Part shown: positions 61,175-64,000 of the stretch, piece by piece
Layout: every line of letters begins with the position of its first letter
Position numbering within the stretch: the stretch's first letter is position 1
NCBI GenBank assembly: GCA_913776965.1
Contig: CAJYQL010000123.1
Span: 1-64,000 of the forward strand
DNA: 64,000 nt
Origin: an uncultured Xylophilus sp.
GTDB lineage: Bacteria > Pseudomonadota > Gammaproteobacteria > Burkholderiales > Burkholderiaceae_C
Reading direction: 5' to 3'
Position numbers and translations under genes: made by a program
Notes under the pieces: model-generated
What the model was told of the DNA's origin: nothing
The model's database searches: none
The model's input: the letters and a program-made list of their open reading frames with translations, nothing else

Positions 61175-62281
61175 TCAGAGGTCGCGCTGGCGGCCACCCC
61201 AGGTGGCGGCGAAGCTGGCGACGAAGGCGCCGACCAGCAGCGAGACGAAGAGCCACAGCGAGGCGGTCGCGCCGGCCTTGCGGGCGGTGTCGGCGGCTTC
61301 GCGGGCGGTGCGTTCGGTGTCCTGCAGCTTGGCCTTGGCACGGCCGTAGACGTCGGTCACCCGCTTCTCGGCTTCCTGTTGCGACAGGCCGGTGCGCTGG
61401 GCGACGATGCCGCCGACATAGCGCACGTCCTCGGCCGGCAGGGCGTCGGCGCGCAGGCTGTTGACCAGGATGCGGCCGACTTCCGTGACCGTGGCGGCGT
61501 TGACCGGCTCGTTGGCGGCCGGACGCGGCGACGGACTCGGAGCCGCGGGCGCCGGTGCGGCAGCCGGGGTGCTGCCGGCAGCAGTGGTTTCGGTGGCGGG
61601 CGTGTCCGGCGTGGCGGCGGCATCGCTGCCGGCAGGGGCCGCGGTAGCGGCAGCCGGGGCGGGCTGCGCACTGCCGGTATCGGCCGGGCGGAACAGCGAA
61701 TCGATGAAGTAGTGGTACCCGGCCATCGCCGACGGACCGCTGGTGGCGCCCGACGTGCCGCCCGCAGCGGATGCAGCCGCACCGGCCACGCCGGCGGCTC
61801 CCGCACTGACCGCCGTGCCGGCCACCGCCGCACCGGTCTTCGCGCCGGCGCCGAGCACGCTGCCGATAGCCGAGGTCAGGAAGGCGGCGGTCACCAGCGT
61901 CGCCACCGCCCAGGCCAGGAAGCCGTGCACCGTGTCGCGGAAATAGACCTCGTCGGCCTGCACCGCCACCCAGCGGGTGCGCAGCCGGCCGGCCAGGTAG
62001 CCGCCCATGCCCGATGCGGCGAGCTGCGTGAAGGTGATCCACACGATGCCCGCGATGCCGAGCGTGCTCGCCCCCGCGCCCTGCGACGCCCAGGGCGACG
62101 CCGACGACAGCCCCAGTCCGGAACCGAGCAGCAGCAGGATCAGCGACAGCGATGCGGCGCCGACGGCACCGGCGAAGACGGCGCCCCAGGCCACGGCGCT
62201 GGCGGATGCCGCGCCTGCGGCCGGGCGGTCCTGCCACGGACCCGTGTCCACAGCGGCAACGGAGGGAGGAACAGTGTTCAT
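61175..62281 (-). CDS. Conserved multi-span membrane protein
   Basis: This is a 368-residue protein. Helices occur at AVAWGAVFAGAVGAASLSLILLLLG, IAGIVWITFTQLAASGMGGYLAGRL, FLAWAVATLVTAAFLTSAIGSVL and, at the C-terminus, SLWLFVSLLVGAFVASFAATWGG. The middle is a long Ala/Pro-rich loop. The pattern resembles uncharacterised Burkholderiales membrane proteins sometimes labelled PhnA-like, with no evidence of that function. It is followed by the 24-residue gene, probably an operon. Confidence 0.75.
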   Translation of the reverse strand: MNTVPPSVAAVDTGPWQDRPAAGAASASAVAWGAVFAGAVGAASLSLILLLLGSGLGLSSASPWASQGAGASTLGIAGIVWITFTQLAASGMGGYLAGRLRTRWVAVQADEVYFRDTVHGFLAWAVATLVTAAFLTSAIGSVLGAGAKTGAAVAGTAVSAGAAGVAGAAASAAGGTSGATSGPSAMAGYHYFIDSLFRPADTGSAQPAPAAATAAPAGSDAAATPDTPATETTAAGSTPAAAPAPAAPSPSPRPAANEPVNAATVTEVGRILVNSLRADALPAEDVRYVGGIVAQRTGLSQQEAEKRVTDVYGRAKAKLQDTERTAREAADTARKAGATASLWLFVSLLVGAFVASFAATWGGRQRDL

Positions 62282-62420
62282 GGTGCAGGCCTCGCAGTGG
62301 AAAGTCCTGCACCGTGCACCCGATATGCCCGCCGTGCTGTGGGCGACGGGGGCATCGGCACGTAGTCTGCGGCCCCGGCATGTGCGCCGCGGGGGCCGCC
62401 GATACGGCGTCAGGTGGCGG

Positions 62421-63503
62421 TCACTGAAGAGTGATGCGGAAGGCGCCGGCGGCGCAGGCCGCGGTGTACGTGTAGCGCAGGTTGGCAGCGCCCATCACAC
62501 CGCCCTGGCCCGCCACGCTCTGGCTGACCGCGGCGTTGTCGGCACTGCAGGAGCCTGCGGCGATGCCGGTGATGCAGTAGTCGATGTTGAGCGGCACGGT
62601 GAATCCGGCCGACGACACCGTGCCCTGCACGTTCACGCCGCAGGTACCGGTGCCGCCGCCGGCCCCCGTTCCGCCGACGGCCAGACCGTTGCCATCGAAC
62701 GCGAAGGTCACGGTGCTGCCCGGGTTGGCGGCCCGGTACGCGTTGTTGAACGGTCCGGTGAAGGCCTGCCATTGCGCGGTGTTGTACGTCTGGCTGGTGA
62801 AGGTCTGCAGGGTGGTGCTGCTGTCCTTCAGGTACTGCGACAGCCCGCGCAGCACCTGGCCGTAGGCGTTGAGTTGCGCGCCCGACACCATCGGCACCGT
62901 GGACGCGAGGTTGACGCCGGTCAGCTGGAACTGCCGGCCGATCGCACCGAGCGAGGTGTTGAAGGCGCTGCTGTTGACGCCGGTGGCGGCGGTGCCGAAG
63001 GCGTAGGTATAGGCCAGTGTGGTCAGGGGTGTCACCACACCGGTCACATCGCCACCCGCGGCATTCACGACGGCGCGCATCGGCGCTGCCAGCGTGGTGG
63101 TGGCCCCGGTGGCCTCGTCCACATAGGTGCCGCCGCTGACCTCGACGATCGCATCGCCGGTGTACGCGACGGCGACGCTGTAGGTCCCGTCGGCCCGGGT
63201 GGTGGTGGTGCCGACCACCGCGCCGGTGGCGGCGTTGCGCACGGTGACCGATGCCTGCGCGACGGGACCCTTGACCGCGGCACCGGAAATGGTGGTGCCC
63301 GTGGCGGGCGCCGGTGCGGGTGCCGGCGCGGGCGACGGTGCAGGGGTCGGGCTGGGTGCCGGGCTCGGGGATGGGGTGGGTGCGGGGCTCGGCGCCGGCG
63401 CGGGGGCAGGCGTCGCGGGGCCGCTGTCGCTGCCGCCGCAGGCTGCGAGCAGCAGACCCAGCGCCATGGTGGCGCAGCCTTGAAGGACAGTGGTGGATGG
63501 CAT
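62421..63503 (-). CDS. Proline-rich lipoprotein with carboxypeptidase-like beta domain
   Basis: This 360-residue lipoprotein has a signal ending LLLAACGGSD. A linker of about 45 residues made of Pro-Ala-Pro-Ser/Thr repeats probably crosses the periplasm or cell-surface layer. A short beta-sandwich segment (SGAAVKGPVAQASVTVRNAATGA, then RADGTYSVAVA) resembles regulatory-like/CarboxypepD domains. The remainder has cysteines (GTCGVNV and IDYCITGIAAGSCSAD) that may pair. Function unknown. ATG 63503. Confidence 0.75.
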   Translation of the reverse strand: MPSTTVLQGCATMALGLLLAACGGSDSGPATPAPAPAPSPAPTPSPSPAPSPTPAPSPAPAPAPAPATGTTISGAAVKGPVAQASVTVRNAATGAVVGTTTTRADGTYSVAVAYTGDAIVEVSGGTYVDEATGATTTLAAPMRAVVNAAGGDVTGVVTPLTTLAYTYAFGTAATGVNSSAFNTSLGAIGRQFQLTGVNLASTVPMVSGAQLNAYGQVLRGLSQYLKDSSTTLQTFTSQTYNTAQWQAFTGPFNNAYRAANPGSTVTFAFDGNGLAVGGTGAGGGTGTCGVNVQGTVSSAGFTVPLNIDYCITGIAAGSCSADNAAVSQSVAGQGGVMGAANLRYTYTAACAAGAFRITLQ

Positions 63504-63613
63504 CGAAAGACTCCGGTCGGCGCCTGGGCGCAAGAGTTGCAGACCCGGCGATTCTTCGCGGCGCCCCCGGTGCGCGATACCCCGCGAACAGGGGGTTGCG
63601 CTGCTGTCCCCGT

Positions 63614-64000
63614 TCAGGTCAGGCCGCGCCGCGCGGCCTCCAGCGCGGCTTCGGCCCGGGAACCGATGCAGAGCTTGCGGTAGATCTCCTTCACGTATCC
63701 CGCCGCGGTGTGCGGGCTGATGCCCAGCAGCGCCGCGGCCTCGCCGATCCGCAGGCCCCGGCCGATGTAGCCGAGGACTTCGGTCTCCCGCGGGCTGAGC
63801 ACCGGCTGGACGGCTGCTGCGCCGCACCCTGTCGGCCCGGCCGTCGCCGCAGCAGGCGCAGGCCCGAAGTCCCGCAGCACACGCCGCGCCAGCGCCGGCG
63901 ACAGCGGGGGAATGCCGGCCTGCAGCTGCTGCAACTGTGCGAGCAGCAGGTCTTCCGGCTGGTCCTTCAGCAGGTATCCCTGGGCGCCGGCCCGCAGCGC
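63614..64000 (-). CDS. NarL/FixJ-type response regulator (5' end outside the window)
   Basis: The partial gene enters from beyond 64000. It shows the end of a receiver domain (ALRAGAQGYLLKDQPEDLL) and the C-terminal LuxR helix-turn-helix (LSPRETEVLGYIGRGLRIGEAAALLGISPHTAAGYVKEIYRKL). The AxGYLLK pattern is the conserved lysine region of receivers. A start at ATG 63934 would delete the receiver, so the gene continues past the edge. A sensor kinase is expected outside. Confidence 0.88.
   Translation of the reverse strand, partial: ALRAGAQGYLLKDQPEDLLLAQLQQLQAGIPPLSPALARRVLRDFGPAPAAATAGPTGCGAAAVQPVLSPRETEVLGYIGRGLRIGEAAALLGISPHTAAGYVKEIYRKLCIGSRAEAALEAARRGLT

Overview
The window is a GC-rich bacterial chromosome segment. 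Its gene content, four orphan Bug-type (TctC) binding proteins and a 55-60 bp intergenic repeat that I associate with Comamonadaceae point to the Burkholderiales, most likely Comamonadaceae. This is inference from the sequence; no 16S gene is present.

Layout. 0-4.8 kb: catabolic genes (isocitrate/isopropylmalate-type dehydrogenase, Bug protein, ABM monooxygenase), a bactofilin and a nitronate monooxygenase. About 4.9-13.3 kb: a clearly AT-richer island with a DNA phosphorothioation (Dnd) system. dndBCDE lies on the minus strand, and a convergent pair encodes a second DGQHR-motif protein and a Cys4-HNH nuclease. dndA and the usual dndFGH restriction genes are absent. 13.3-25 kb: core genes, namely an M20 peptidase, a haem-oxygenase-fold protein, rsmE-amgK, lptD-surA-ksgA, and a secreted ribonuclease with its barstar-type inhibitor. 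25-38 kb: maeB, then SPFH, DUF4178 and DUF350 genes, a lipoprotein 5'-nucleotidase, a HepT/MntA toxin-antitoxin pair translationally coupled to a membrane aminopropyltransferase and an FAD enzyme, and chrA. 38-48.5 kb: a frameshifted marC and a long minus-strand group (GlcD-like FAD oxidase, lyase, Bug, sulfurtransferase, Bug, molybdoenzyme) facing an IclR regulator.

48.9-50.65 kb: three small genes, each followed by an attC-like site, with no integrase in view. This is a cluster of attC sites lacking an integron integrase (CALIN), followed directly by vapBC. 51-64 kb: MmgE/PrpD and MBL-fold genes, a phytase-like protein, a decayed gene, pepP, regulators, another Bug protein, murU, small membrane proteins, a proline-rich lipoprotein and a response regulator cut by the window end.

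How genes work together. amgK and murU, 41 kb apart, are the two enzymes of MurNAc salvage. The Dnd proteins put sulfur into the DNA backbone, and the convergent HNH/DGQHR pair is a candidate partner module. One operator-like palindrome occurs in two divergent promoters 5 kb apart and suggests that the IclR protein controls both. Ten copies of the 55-60 bp repeat are proposed. Seven are intergenic and three lie in frame inside genes, two of them in one FAD enzyme.
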